Under the pieces are notes generated by a model that worked only from the letters and a program-made list of their open reading frames with translations, was not told the origin of the DNA and did no database searches. The position numbers were made by a program, and so were the translations under genes. DNA of 53,339 nucleotides from Oscillospiraceae bacterium (GTDB taxonomy: Bacteria > Bacillota > Clostridia > Oscillospirales > Ruminococcaceae): positions 1-53,339 of the forward strand of contig SVNC01000014.1 in the NCBI GenBank assembly GCA_015067025.1, given 5' to 3'. How positions within the stretch are numbered: the stretch's first letter is position 1; each line of letters begins with the position of its first letter. Positions 16,800 to 25,138 of this stretch are shown piece by piece.

Positions 16800-16816
16800 A
16801 AGTAAGGAGAATTCCA

Positions 16817-18013
16817 ATGAAGAAAATTTTAACTGCAACAATTATTTTAGGTGTAATGCTTTGTGCGGCAGGCTGCTCAACCGATACGGCACAGGAAAGC
16901 TCGTCACAGACCACAACCTCTGCAACAACCGAAGCTGTATCTACCGAAGCAGCTGTTGGCAATTCCATAAATGAAGGCGAGCTTAAAACAGGCGCATATT
17001 CAGGCAGCTCCGCTTACTCTGAGGGCGAGTTCAGTATGGAATGGAATTATACTGTTTTTTTCAATGCCGACGGAGCATTTACCCTCACAGATAAAGCAGG
17101 CGAGGAAAAGGGCGCAGGTACTTACGCGCTCACCGACAACTGCTATACAATGACCTACAGCGACGGCAGAACCTGCACCTTTGTTGTTCAGGCGGACGGT
17201 ACTGTCAAGATTACTTCTGATATGCCTTACGGTCAGGCTTCAATTACTCCCGATATGGTAGGCGGTATAACACTTTCCTTTATCGGAGAAGCAGTTCCCG
17301 AAGAAGATGAAGTTGTTGATGAAACAACCTCTGACGAAGCTGTTGCAACAGGTGATTTCTCTATCGCCGCAGGTACATACTCCGCAAGCTATATCAAGGA
17401 AAGTCCTATGGCAGGTACTGTTGAATACAAGTACTCCGCAGATATCGGAGCAGATACTTTCTCATACAGCGTAAGCTTCGATATGGGCGGTACAGCGTAT
17501 GACGGTTGCTCCGCAAGCGGTACATATACCGTTGACGGCGGAAAGTTTGTGTTCACAGACGAGGCTGGTACAATTACAGAGGGTACTCTCACAGCAGACA
17601 ATACTCTCGTTATTTCTCTCAAGTCTTCTGAAATGGCAAAAGAGCCTTATGAGGTTACATTTACTTTAGTTGACACACATGCTGAAACAGGCTTTACTCT
17701 GAACGAGGGAACATACTCCGCAAGCTATATCAAGGAAAGCCCCATGGCAGGTACAATTGAGTACAAATATTCTGCAGAAATCGGAGCAGATACATTCTCT
17801 TACAGCGTTAGCTTCGATATGGGCGGTACAGCGTATGACGGTTGCTCTGCTAGCGGCACATATATCGTTGACGGCGGTAAGTTCGTATTCGCTGACGAGA
17901 GCGGCGCAGTAACAGAGGGCACACTCACCGCAGATAACACTCTTGTTATTTCTCTAAAGGCTTCTGATATGGCGAAAGAACCTTATGAGGTTACATTTGT
18001 GATAGCTGAATAA
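16817..18013 (+). CDS. Lipoprotein with two near-identical tandem modules plus a divergent third
   Basis: The start is ATG 16817 behind AAGGAG, followed by a signal peptide and lipobox CAAGC; an upstream in-frame ATG overlaps the previous gene. After a Ser/Thr-rich linker, a divergent beta-rich module (about residues 55-155) precedes an acidic linker and two 112-residue modules (from about residues 186 and 298) that differ at only a small number of positions. Each module runs GTYSASYIKESPMAG, YKYSA.IGADTFSYSVSF, GTY.VDGGKFVF, GTLTADNTLVISLK. This points to recent internal duplication and a surface binding role. Last gene of the importer operon. The family is not recognised. Confidence 0.7.
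   Translation: MKKILTATIILGVMLCAAGCSTDTAQESSSQTTTSATTEAVSTEAAVGNSINEGELKTGAYSGSSAYSEGEFSMEWNYTVFFNADGAFTLTDKAGEEKGAGTYALTDNCYTMTYSDGRTCTFVVQADGTVKITSDMPYGQASITPDMVGGITLSFIGEAVPEEDEVVDETTSDEAVATGDFSIAAGTYSASYIKESPMAGTVEYKYSADIGADTFSYSVSFDMGGTAYDGCSASGTYTVDGGKFVFTDEAGTITEGTLTADNTLVISLKSSEMAKEPYEVTFTLVDTHAETGFTLNEGTYSASYIKESPMAGTIEYKYSAEIGADTFSYSVSFDMGGTAYDGCSASGTYIVDGGKFVFADESGAVTEGTLTADNTLVISLKASDMAKEPYEVTFVIAE
17372..18013 (+). repeat. Two tandem 336-bp coding repeats in the lipoprotein gene
   Basis: Unit 1 begins at 17372 (ggtacatactccgcaagc) and unit 2 at 17708 (ggaacatactccgcaagc), exactly 112 codons apart. Many differences are at third codon positions, so the protein is conserved more than the DNA. 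Confidence 0.9.
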
Positions 18014-18107
18014 CCTTGTGCAGTTCTGCTCATTGCGGCAGGAATGCTTTTTATACGGCGCGTGCAAAAATAAAGGCAAAATATCGTGATATTATGCAGT
18101 CTTACCA

Positions 18108-18136
18108 TTGACACTTTCGGATAAAAGGTGTAAAAT
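18108..18136 (+). promoter_or_regulatory. Consensus-like promoter with no gene behind it
   Basis: TTGACA (18108-18113), 17-bp spacer, TAAAAT (18131-18136). This is the best promoter in the cluster. Transcription would start near 18143, just before the operator at 18145-18160. Confidence 0.7.
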
Positions 18137-18144
18137 ATAGAGAG

Positions 18145-18160
18145 GTTAGATGACGCTAAC
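18145..18160. promoter_or_regulatory. Operator 5, GTTAG-N6-CTAAC
   Basis: gttagatgacgctaac fits the 16-bp consensus and covers the predicted transcription start, a classic repressor position. Confidence 0.7.
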
Positions 18161-18240
18161 AATTGAAAAGGAGTTCGCTATGTTACTTACAATAGAAATA
18201 TAATCGTACTATATAATCGGTGGAGTTCCTGAAACTAAAT

Positions 18241-18289
18241 ACAATTAACAGGCGTATGCAATTTTTCTTTGCATACGCCTGTTAATTGT
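18241..18289. terminator. Perfect 21-bp inverted repeat, terminator-like
   Basis: Arms of 21 bp with no mismatch enclose a 7-nt loop. Being symmetric it could act on either strand. It lies between converging transcripts. Confidence 0.55.
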
Positions 18290-18333
18290 TTCATTAGCCA
18301 CCGTTTAGTCAATAACCATTAGTGCTTTGGAAT

Positions 18334-18469
18334 ACTTCTATATGGTCATCGCCCTAAAGGGAGCCCCTTTGGGCAGTTCCCGCCTTTTATAAGAAATGAT
18401 TAATCCCGCAGTTGAGAAACGGCGGGATTAAAAACTTCTATATGGCGGACACCCTAAAGCAGCTCCCTT
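18334..18469. repeat. Two imperfect direct repeats 100 bp apart
   Basis: The element acttctatatgg....c.ccctaaag occurs at 18334 and at 18434. The first copy folds as gccctaaaggg with cccctttgggc. A separate 9-bp hairpin lies between them (18401-18430). Confidence 0.5.
18401..18430 (-). terminator. Probable terminator of the aroK-side minus-strand operon
   Basis: taatcccgc (18401-18409) pairs with gcgggatta (18422-18430). On the minus strand it comes about 47 nt after the aroK stop and is followed by a modest T-rich stretch. Confidence 0.45.
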
Positions 18470-18476
18470 TTACTTA

Positions 18477-18971
18477 TTATTCTATAAATTCAATTATCTT
18501 TCCCACCACATCTTCTGCGGCGGTGTTTTCGCATTCTACCGTGATATCAGCGTATCTATTATAGTACGCCTCCCGTTGTGCAATTATCTGTGCTACGGTT
18601 TCACCCTTTTTGCAGGCGATACCTCTTGTCTTTATGTTACGCAGTCTGCGGATAAGCTCCTGCTCATCCACTCTTAAATAAACGCAGACACCGTTTTTCT
18701 TTAAATGTTCCATTCCCTTTTCGGAAAATATTGCAGAACCACCCGTGGCGATTATTGTCTTTTCACAATCCACCGATAAAAGTGCCTGCTCCTCGCATTT
18801 TAAAAAAGCTTCTATTCCCTGCTCGTCTATTATTTTCTGTAGCTTTGATCTCTGCTGACTTTGTATAATAAGGTCGGTATCAAGAAAATCATAACCCATC
18901 GACTTTGCGAGCAGTACACCGACGGTACTTTTTCCTGCACCGGGCATACCTATAAGTACAATATTTTTCAC
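18477..18971 (-). CDS. aroK: Shikimate kinase
   Basis: A 164-residue NMP-kinase-like enzyme that phosphorylates shikimate with ATP in the chorismate pathway. It has P-loop GMPGAGKST (8-16), the shikimate-binding DTD (32-34), the central ATGGSAIF Gly motif, and the lid region with Arg residues (RNIKTRGIACKKGET). Length is normal for the family. It is the last gene of a minus-strand run and its start overlaps the stop of the upstream membrane-protein gene by 4 nt. Confidence 0.93.
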   Translation of the reverse strand: MKNIVLIGMPGAGKSTVGVLLAKSMGYDFLDTDLIIQSQQRSKLQKIIDEQGIEAFLKCEEQALLSVDCEKTIIATGGSAIFSEKGMEHLKKNGVCVYLRVDEQELIRRLRNIKTRGIACKKGETVAQIIAQREAYYNRYADITVECENTAAEDVVGKIIEFIE

Positions 18972-19468
18972 TTTGCTTCCTGCTCTCCTATTTCTATATA
19001 GTACCAGTTATCCTTTAAATTATTCACCACATCGTTTTCCTTTTCCTTTACAGGCTCAGTTTCGCTGTAAGTGAGCTTTTTACTGCCGCTTACGTTAAAG
19101 GTAAAAGTGACCGTACCCTTTTCGGCTACAATACTGTAGCAATAGGAATGGCAAAGCACGTCTATATGGCTTTTAAGCTTTTCATAAACCGGCTTTCCGC
19201 TTTCATCCACAGATATCTCGGATTTCTGAAACAGTCCGCCGTGCTTTGAAGTAATAGTAAATTCCTTATCTATGCTTTCCTTTACTATCATATCAAGAGT
19301 AGCAGAATATTTGTTCTTTACGCTTATTATCTCCTTGCTGTCATACTCCACAAGCCCTGCTCTCAAAAGCACGTCACGCAGGAAGAATGAACCTACAAGC
19401 AGTACTAAAGCACCGATAACGCAAAGTGCTATAATAATCTTTTTCTTTACGGAGCTTTTTTCTTTCAT
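18968..19468 (-). CDS. Single-pass membrane protein of unknown function
   Basis: This 166-residue protein has a Lys-rich cytoplasmic start (MKEKSSVKKK), one membrane helix (about residues 10-29), then an extracytoplasmic domain of mixed strands. I recognise no family. It is sandwiched between mfd and aroK with 4-nt overlaps on both sides, so it is expressed with them, but the neighbours give no clue to function. Confidence 0.7.
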   Translation of the reverse strand: MKEKSSVKKKIIIALCVIGALVLLVGSFFLRDVLLRAGLVEYDSKEIISVKNKYSATLDMIVKESIDKEFTITSKHGGLFQKSEISVDESGKPVYEKLKSHIDVLCHSYCYSIVAEKGTVTFTFNVSGSKKLTYSETEPVKEKENDVVNNLKDNWYYIEIGEQEAK

Positions 19469-22400
19469 TTATTTTCACTTTCCTTTTTATACATCGTTGT
19501 TATTACAGTTTTCATTGTGTTAAGCGGACCGCCGTTTTTCTCCACCGACAAAATCTTGAAGTTAGGCTTGCCGGTAAGATTAAGCGTCATCATCTTGCCG
19601 AATTTTTCAGCTACAAGGGATATTCTTTCCATCGCCTTTTCGTTTATCTCTTCAGGGTAAAACAGCATACTGTCACCGCTCTGGATGATCTCTATAATAT
19701 GCATATTCTGAGCCATATGACGATATCTTGCCACCTCTATAAGACCCTCAACTGCCCTCGGCACATCGCCATAGCGGTCGATAAGCTCGTCAGTGATATC
19801 ATAAGCGTCATCCTCGGTTTCGATAAGAGCGATCTTACGATAGCAATCAATTCTCTGTGCCTGATTGGAGATATACTTTTCGGGAATAAAAGCATCTATC
19901 TTTATATCAACAAGGCATTCGGGGCGGATCTCAGGAGTCTTGCCCTGCTGTTCAAGCACCGCTTCGCTGAGCAGTTTTACGTACATATCATAACCAACTG
20001 TAGCAAGATGTCCGGACTGGCTTTGTCCCAGTACCGAGCCTGCACCTCTTATCTCTAAATCCTTCATGGCAATTCTGAAGCCTGAGCCGAAACGGGTAAA
20101 CTCTCTTATAGCGTCAAGACGCTTTGTGGCGATCTCACTCAGTACCTTACCTCTCTTAAAGGTAAAGTAGGCGTAAGCTCTGCGGTTGGTTCTGCCGACT
20201 CTTCCTCTCAGCTGATGAAGCTGAGCCAGCCCCATATTATCCGCATTTTCGATAATAAGAGTGTTTACGTTCGGTACGTCAATACCCGTTTCGATAATGG
20301 TAGTGCAGACAAGGATATCAATTTCTCCGTCTATCAGTCTACGCCACACGTCAAGGAGCTCTTCTTCGCTCATTTTACCGTGGGCAACTCCTATTCTTGC
20401 ATCGGGTGCCATTTCCTGAATACCTGCTGCACAGGAGTAAATACTCTCCACCCTGTTGTGCAGATAGTACACCTGACCGTTACGGCGAAGCTCCTTATTT
20501 ATAGCCTGAGCAATAACGCCTCTGTCGTGCTCGATAACGTAAGTGGTTATCGGATGTCTGTCACCGGGTGGCGTTTCAATAACGCTCATATCCCTGATAC
20601 CGGTCATTGCCATATTAAGCGTTCTTGGTATAGGTGTTGCGGACAAAGTCAGGATATCTATATTATTATAGTTCTCCTTGAACTTTTCCTTATGATTTAC
20701 GCCGAAACGCTGTTCTTCATCTATAATTGCAAGACCTAAATCAAAGAACTTCACGTCATCCTGAACCAGTCTGTGAGTGCCGATAATGATGTCGATATCG
20801 CCCTCTTCAAGTTGTTTTAATATCTGTTTTTGCTCTTTCGGACTGCGAAAACGAGATAAGAGCTGTACCTTTACGTTAAAGCCCTCCATACGTTTAAGCA
20901 CCGTCTGATAATGTTGCCACGCAAGAACCGTCGTAGGTACGAGTATAGCACACTGCTTTCCGTCAAGGAAGCATTTGAACGCCGCACGCAGAGCGACTTC
21001 AGTCTTACCAAAGCCCACGTCGCCGCAAAGCAGTCTTTCCATAGGTGCTGTACGCATCATATCGTGCTTTATCTCTTCAATGCATCTGAGCTGATCGTCA
21101 GTTTCGATATAGTTGAAATGGTTATCAAAAATCTGCTGCTGTTCTCCGTCGGGTGAAAAAGCGTGACCCTTTGCCTTCATACGTTTTGAATAAAGTTCGA
21201 TAAGCTCTGTTGCCATTTCCTTGGCGGCTGTCTTAGCTTTAGCTTTAGCTTTCTTCCAGGTATCCGTATGGAGCTTGTTCAACTTTACCGTATTAATGTC
21301 TCCGCTACCGATATAACGGGAGATCATATCGAGCTGAGTAACGGGTACGTAAAGCACGTCCGTTCCTGCATATTTAAGCTTTATATAATCCTTTGATACT
21401 CCGTCTGCAGTAAGCTTCTGCACGCCGTCAAACACACCGATACCGTAAGAACCATGCACCACAAGATCCCCCAGCGAAATATCACTGAGTGATCGTATCT
21501 GCTGACCCTTCTTGAACCTTCTCGGCTTTACGGGTGTTTTTGTCACAGCACCTGCAGACCTTGCAATAACCGCTATCTTTTCGTCTATATATTCAAAGCC
21601 TGCCGACAAAGTGCCTTCAAGCACGTATATCTTCTTGGCATAGAGCTTTTTGGCGTCAGAAGAAAAGTCCGCAGGCAGACCGCTGTCACGCAGGTCGTTT
21701 GCCAGTACCTTTGCCGCTTTTTCGCTTCCTGCATAGATAACGCAGGAATAACCGCCGCTGATGTAATTTTTAAGTTCCTCGCAAAGCACCTTATATTCTC
21801 CGCTCCAGGGAGAAAGCTGGATAGAATCCACGTTCTGTATATCAGAAAGCTCTATACCGCCACCTCTTATAAAGGTATCCATATAAAGCCTTGTGCTTTG
21901 CTCTGTAATTTCCTTGTATTCATTTTTAGTAAGCAGATATCTGTCCAGTCCCTTGCAGACAAAGCCACCTTCGGTAAGTAGCTTTAAGTCCTCGGTATGA
22001 GAGGCAATCGTACCCTTCGCCGCATCTGCCGCAGTAAAAGACTCGCAGATAACAACAGTCTTTGCGTAGTCAAAGACCGTCCCTGCCCTTTCATAACAGA
22101 GAGGGAAATATCTGTACAGACTGCTGACTCCTACTCCGTCTCTCAATCTTGCTATATCACGGCGAAGTCTTTTTATAAGCTCTTCATTTTTGTTCTTCGC
22201 CTTTTCTGCCTTCTGCAAAAGTCCTGATATCTTTTCGGAAAGCTCTTCACTACTGCCGAAAATAGTTTCATAGCAGGGGGTTATCTCTATCTTTTTTATC
22301 GTATCTATTCTTCTCTGGGTTTCGATATCAAAGGAAGATACCGTATCCACTTCATCTCCCCACAGCTCTATTCTGACGGGAAATTCACTGTTTACTGGAT

Positions 22401-22965
22401 AGATATCAACAAGAGAACCTCTTATCGAAAACTGTCCCTTACCCTCAATAAGATCGCATCTTGAATAGCCTGATGATATCAGCTTTGTGGCAAGATCGGT
22501 AATGTCAAGCTCTGTTTCAGGCTTTATCACAAAGGTGTGCTCTTCTAAAACGCCCTTTGGTACTGTAAGCTGTACTGCCGCCTCTGAAGAGGCAACGAGT
22601 ATTTTTGCTTTACCTGTCATAACTGCCGATAGAGCTTCTATTCTGCGGTGAGAGTATTCTGACGACTGTGCCTCAGTATCTGTAAGCACCATATCCGCCG
22701 CGGGGAACTGATATGCCGTTCTTCCTTTACAAAGTACGTTTATATCCTCGCATATTCTTGCTGCTGTTGCTTCGCTCTCCACAATACAGAGAATCGGTAA
22801 AGCTTCTTTTACGTTTTCATCCTCTGCAAAGGCGGCTAAAAAGTGTGCCTTATGTATGTGCGAAAGCCCCGTCACCAACATGGGGACGGGTTCTGCACTC
22901 AAAATATGCTTTACTGATAGTCTGTACTGGGTAAGACTTTCAGCCATATTTTTAAATATTTCCAT
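19465..22965 (-). CDS. mfd: Transcription-repair coupling factor
   Basis: The 1166-residue product has the full Mfd layout: UvrB-like N-terminal modules, the RNA-polymerase interaction domain (about 500-570, SLGDLVVHGSYGIGVFDGVQ), RecG-like helicase motor with Walker A LCGDVGFGKTEVAL, the Asp-Glu-Glu-Gln box in IIDEEQRFG, motif VI-type RGRVGRTNRRAYAYF, and the C-terminal TRCF domain. It displaces stalled RNA polymerase and recruits UvrA. Length is normal. It overlaps the next minus-strand gene by 4 nt and starts 19 nt after pth. Confidence 0.96.
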   Translation of the reverse strand: MEIFKNMAESLTQYRLSVKHILSAEPVPMLVTGLSHIHKAHFLAAFAEDENVKEALPILCIVESEATAARICEDINVLCKGRTAYQFPAADMVLTDTEAQSSEYSHRRIEALSAVMTGKAKILVASSEAAVQLTVPKGVLEEHTFVIKPETELDITDLATKLISSGYSRCDLIEGKGQFSIRGSLVDIYPVNSEFPVRIELWGDEVDTVSSFDIETQRRIDTIKKIEITPCYETIFGSSEELSEKISGLLQKAEKAKNKNEELIKRLRRDIARLRDGVGVSSLYRYFPLCYERAGTVFDYAKTVVICESFTAADAAKGTIASHTEDLKLLTEGGFVCKGLDRYLLTKNEYKEITEQSTRLYMDTFIRGGGIELSDIQNVDSIQLSPWSGEYKVLCEELKNYISGGYSCVIYAGSEKAAKVLANDLRDSGLPADFSSDAKKLYAKKIYVLEGTLSAGFEYIDEKIAVIARSAGAVTKTPVKPRRFKKGQQIRSLSDISLGDLVVHGSYGIGVFDGVQKLTADGVSKDYIKLKYAGTDVLYVPVTQLDMISRYIGSGDINTVKLNKLHTDTWKKAKAKAKTAAKEMATELIELYSKRMKAKGHAFSPDGEQQQIFDNHFNYIETDDQLRCIEEIKHDMMRTAPMERLLCGDVGFGKTEVALRAAFKCFLDGKQCAILVPTTVLAWQHYQTVLKRMEGFNVKVQLLSRFRSPKEQKQILKQLEEGDIDIIIGTHRLVQDDVKFFDLGLAIIDEEQRFGVNHKEKFKENYNNIDILTLSATPIPRTLNMAMTGIRDMSVIETPPGDRHPITTYVIEHDRGVIAQAINKELRRNGQVYYLHNRVESIYSCAAGIQEMAPDARIGVAHGKMSEEELLDVWRRLIDGEIDILVCTTIIETGIDVPNVNTLIIENADNMGLAQLHQLRGRVGRTNRRAYAYFTFKRGKVLSEIATKRLDAIREFTRFGSGFRIAMKDLEIRGAGSVLGQSQSGHLATVGYDMYVKLLSEAVLEQQGKTPEIRPECLVDIKIDAFIPEKYISNQAQRIDCYRKIALIETEDDAYDITDELIDRYGDVPRAVEGLIEVARYRHMAQNMHIIEIIQSGDSMLFYPEEINEKAMERISLVAEKFGKMMTLNLTGKPNFKILSVEKNGGPLNTMKTVITTMYKKESENK

Positions 22966-22984
22966 TTTGTGCCTGCTCTTTCGA

Positions 22985-23614
22985 TTAAGAATTATACTTG
23001 TTCATAGCTTCGCTGATCTTTCCCTCTACAATAAGCTTAACGGATGCGGCGGCATTCTTAAGACAGCTCTCAAGAGCTTCGCCTTCTTCCTTTTTAAAAG
23101 GAGATAACACCCAGTCAGCAAGGGGGAAATCAGGATGAGGTTTTGCACCTACTCCCACCTTTACACGAGGGAATTTGTCGCTGCCTGTAAGGTATATGAT
23201 GCTTTTCATTCCGTTATGACCGCCGTCACTACCCTTTTGTCTTATTCTCATCCTGCCCACATCGAGCGAAATATCATCGTATATAACTATCATATTCTCT
23301 GTACTAAGCTTATAGAAGTTAAGTGCCTCTACTACGGCCTCACCGCTATTGTTCATAAAGGTGGAGGGCTTCATTAAAAGGCAACGCTTTCCCCCTATAG
23401 TACAGTCTCCCACAAGGGATTTGAACTTTATCTTCTTTACCTCTGTCTTTATATCTTCGGATAAAGTATCTATCGTCATAAAGCCTGCATTGTGACGGGT
23501 ATTCTCGTACTGGGTACCGGGGTTGCCCAGTCCCACTATAATATACTCTACAGGGCCTGTTGGCGCAGGCTCTCTGCTTGCCGCAAGCTTTTTAAAAATA
23601 TCGTCTATTCCCAT
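22985..23614 (-). CDS. pth: Peptidyl-tRNA hydrolase
   Basis: A 209-residue enzyme that frees tRNA from drop-off peptidyl-tRNA. The core begins at about residue 24 with IIVGLGNPGTQYENTRHNAGF, containing the catalytic His, and continues with KPSTFMNNSGEAV and YDDISLDVGRMRIRQKGSDGGHNG. The 22-residue N-terminal arm (MGIDDIFKKLAASREPAPTG) is longer than in most homologues. The pth-mfd order is common in Firmicutes. Confidence 0.95.
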   Translation of the reverse strand: MGIDDIFKKLAASREPAPTGPVEYIIVGLGNPGTQYENTRHNAGFMTIDTLSEDIKTEVKKIKFKSLVGDCTIGGKRCLLMKPSTFMNNSGEAVVEALNFYKLSTENMIVIYDDISLDVGRMRIRQKGSDGGHNGMKSIIYLTGSDKFPRVKVGVGAKPHPDFPLADWVLSPFKKEEGEALESCLKNAAASVKLIVEGKISEAMNKYNS

Positions 23615-23641
23615 TTCGTCTACCTGTTGTCTTTTTTATTT

Positions 23642-25117
23642 TCAGCGTAAATATGCATTTGCAAGCTTTTTAAGAAGCTTTGCGTGTTTTGCGGTGGCAG
23701 GCTTTTTCATTCTCCAGCTCCAGTTACCGCCAAGAGTTGAGGGGATATTCATTCTCGCCTCTGTACCAAGGCCTAAAACGTCCTGCATAGGAATTACTGC
23801 AAGAGCTGAGGGACTCTGATATACACTTCTTATAAAACTTACGTTCTTATGCTCAAGGAACGTGGTGTTCACATATTCATTCGCCATTTTTGCCGCTTTT
23901 CTGTCAGCGGATCTGAGCCAACCCATAATTGTATCATTATCGTGAGTACCCGTGTATGCAACCGAATTTACGGGGAAGTTATGGCTTAAGTGAGAGTTGT
24001 CGTTATGCTCGTTATTAAAGCCGAACTGTAACACTCTCATTCCGGGATAACCGCTGTCGCTGAGCAATTTTTTAACGCTGTCAAAGATATCGCCTAAATC
24101 TTCTGCAATGATATTTACGTCACCGAGTGCATCCTTTACTGCATTAAACAGCTTCATACCGGGACCGTTCTTCCAGTCACCGAATTCTGCCGTCTTTGCG
24201 TCAGCAGGAATTGCATAGTAAGTGTCAAAGGCTCTGAAGTGGTCGATACGAACGATATCAAAAAGCTTCATAGCGTGGTCAATTCTGCTTATCCACCAGT
24301 TAAAACCATCAGCCTCCATATTCTTCCAGTTATAAAGAGGGTTACCCCAGAGCTGTCCTGTTGCAGAGAAATAATCAGGCGGTACTCCTGCTACAAGAGT
24401 AGGATTAAGCTCTATATCCATTGTGAACAGCTTCGGCTGTGCCCATACGTCAGCACTGTCCATTGCCGCATAGATGGGGATATCTCCGATTATTTTTATG
24501 CCACGCTTATTGGCGTATTTTTTTAGCTTATTCCACTGCAGAAAGAAAATATACTGTACAAAGCGATGGAATTTTATCGCATCGGAATTTTCTTCTCTTA
24601 TCTGCTTTAATAATTCGGGCTTTCTTTTTCTTATATCTCTGTCCCAGGTAAGCCAGGAGCGTAGCTCGTTCTTTTCTTTTATAGCCATAAAGAGCACGTA
24701 GTCTTCAAGCCACCAGGCGTTTTCCTGTACAAAGGAAAGATACGCCACGTCTTCCTTAAAGGAGAAGAACGCCTTGTGTAAAAGCTCGTTCTTTATTTTT
24801 ATAACTTTTTCATAGTCAACTATAGACGGATCTTCGCCATATTCTCTGCCCTTGATATCATCACGGGATAAAAGTCCCATGGATACAAGCTCCCATAGAT
24901 CTATAAGCAGGGGATTTCCTGCAAAGGAGGAGGGGGATTGATAGGGCGAGTCGCCGTAGCCTGTGGGGTGAATGGGTAATACCTGCCAGTAACTCTGACC
25001 TGCTGATTTAAGCCAGTCTACAAATTCATAGGCGGGCTTTCCCATCGTTCCTATACCTTCGTTATTGGGGAGTGACGTGATATGCATCAGCACTCCGCAG
25101 CTTCTTTTAAGCTCCAT
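23642..25117 (-). CDS. malQ: 4-alpha-glucanotransferase (amylomaltase)
   Basis: A 491-residue GH77 enzyme that transfers maltodextrin segments between alpha-1,4-glucans in starch or glycogen use. Landmarks are SCGVLMHITSLPNNEGIGTMG, QVLPIHPTGYGDSPYQSPS, the nucleophile region VRIDHFRAFDTYYAIPA, the acid/base IIAEDLGDI, and YTGTHDNDT. Length is usual. It lies in a minus-strand run of housekeeping genes with short spacers. Confidence 0.95.
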   Translation of the reverse strand: MELKRSCGVLMHITSLPNNEGIGTMGKPAYEFVDWLKSAGQSYWQVLPIHPTGYGDSPYQSPSSFAGNPLLIDLWELVSMGLLSRDDIKGREYGEDPSIVDYEKVIKIKNELLHKAFFSFKEDVAYLSFVQENAWWLEDYVLFMAIKEKNELRSWLTWDRDIRKRKPELLKQIREENSDAIKFHRFVQYIFFLQWNKLKKYANKRGIKIIGDIPIYAAMDSADVWAQPKLFTMDIELNPTLVAGVPPDYFSATGQLWGNPLYNWKNMEADGFNWWISRIDHAMKLFDIVRIDHFRAFDTYYAIPADAKTAEFGDWKNGPGMKLFNAVKDALGDVNIIAEDLGDIFDSVKKLLSDSGYPGMRVLQFGFNNEHNDNSHLSHNFPVNSVAYTGTHDNDTIMGWLRSADRKAAKMANEYVNTTFLEHKNVSFIRSVYQSPSALAVIPMQDVLGLGTEARMNIPSTLGGNWSWRMKKPATAKHAKLLKKLANAYLR

Positions 25118-25138
25118 AATATTTCCTTCTTTTTAAAA

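Larger units (their letters stand above)
18143..18289 (+). ncRNA. Candidate regulated small RNA or leader-peptide transcript
   Basis: From the predicted start near 18143 the transcript would contain an AAAAGGAG ribosome site (18166-18173), a seven-residue frame (ATG 18180 to TAA 18203, MLLTIEI), and end in a perfect 21-bp hairpin (arms 18241-18261 and 18269-18289). No larger gene follows before the convergent aroK. It could be a small RNA under the same regulator as the acquisition operons, a tiny peptide gene, or the front end of a deleted gene. The run after the hairpin is only moderately T-rich, so termination is not certain. Confidence 0.4.
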
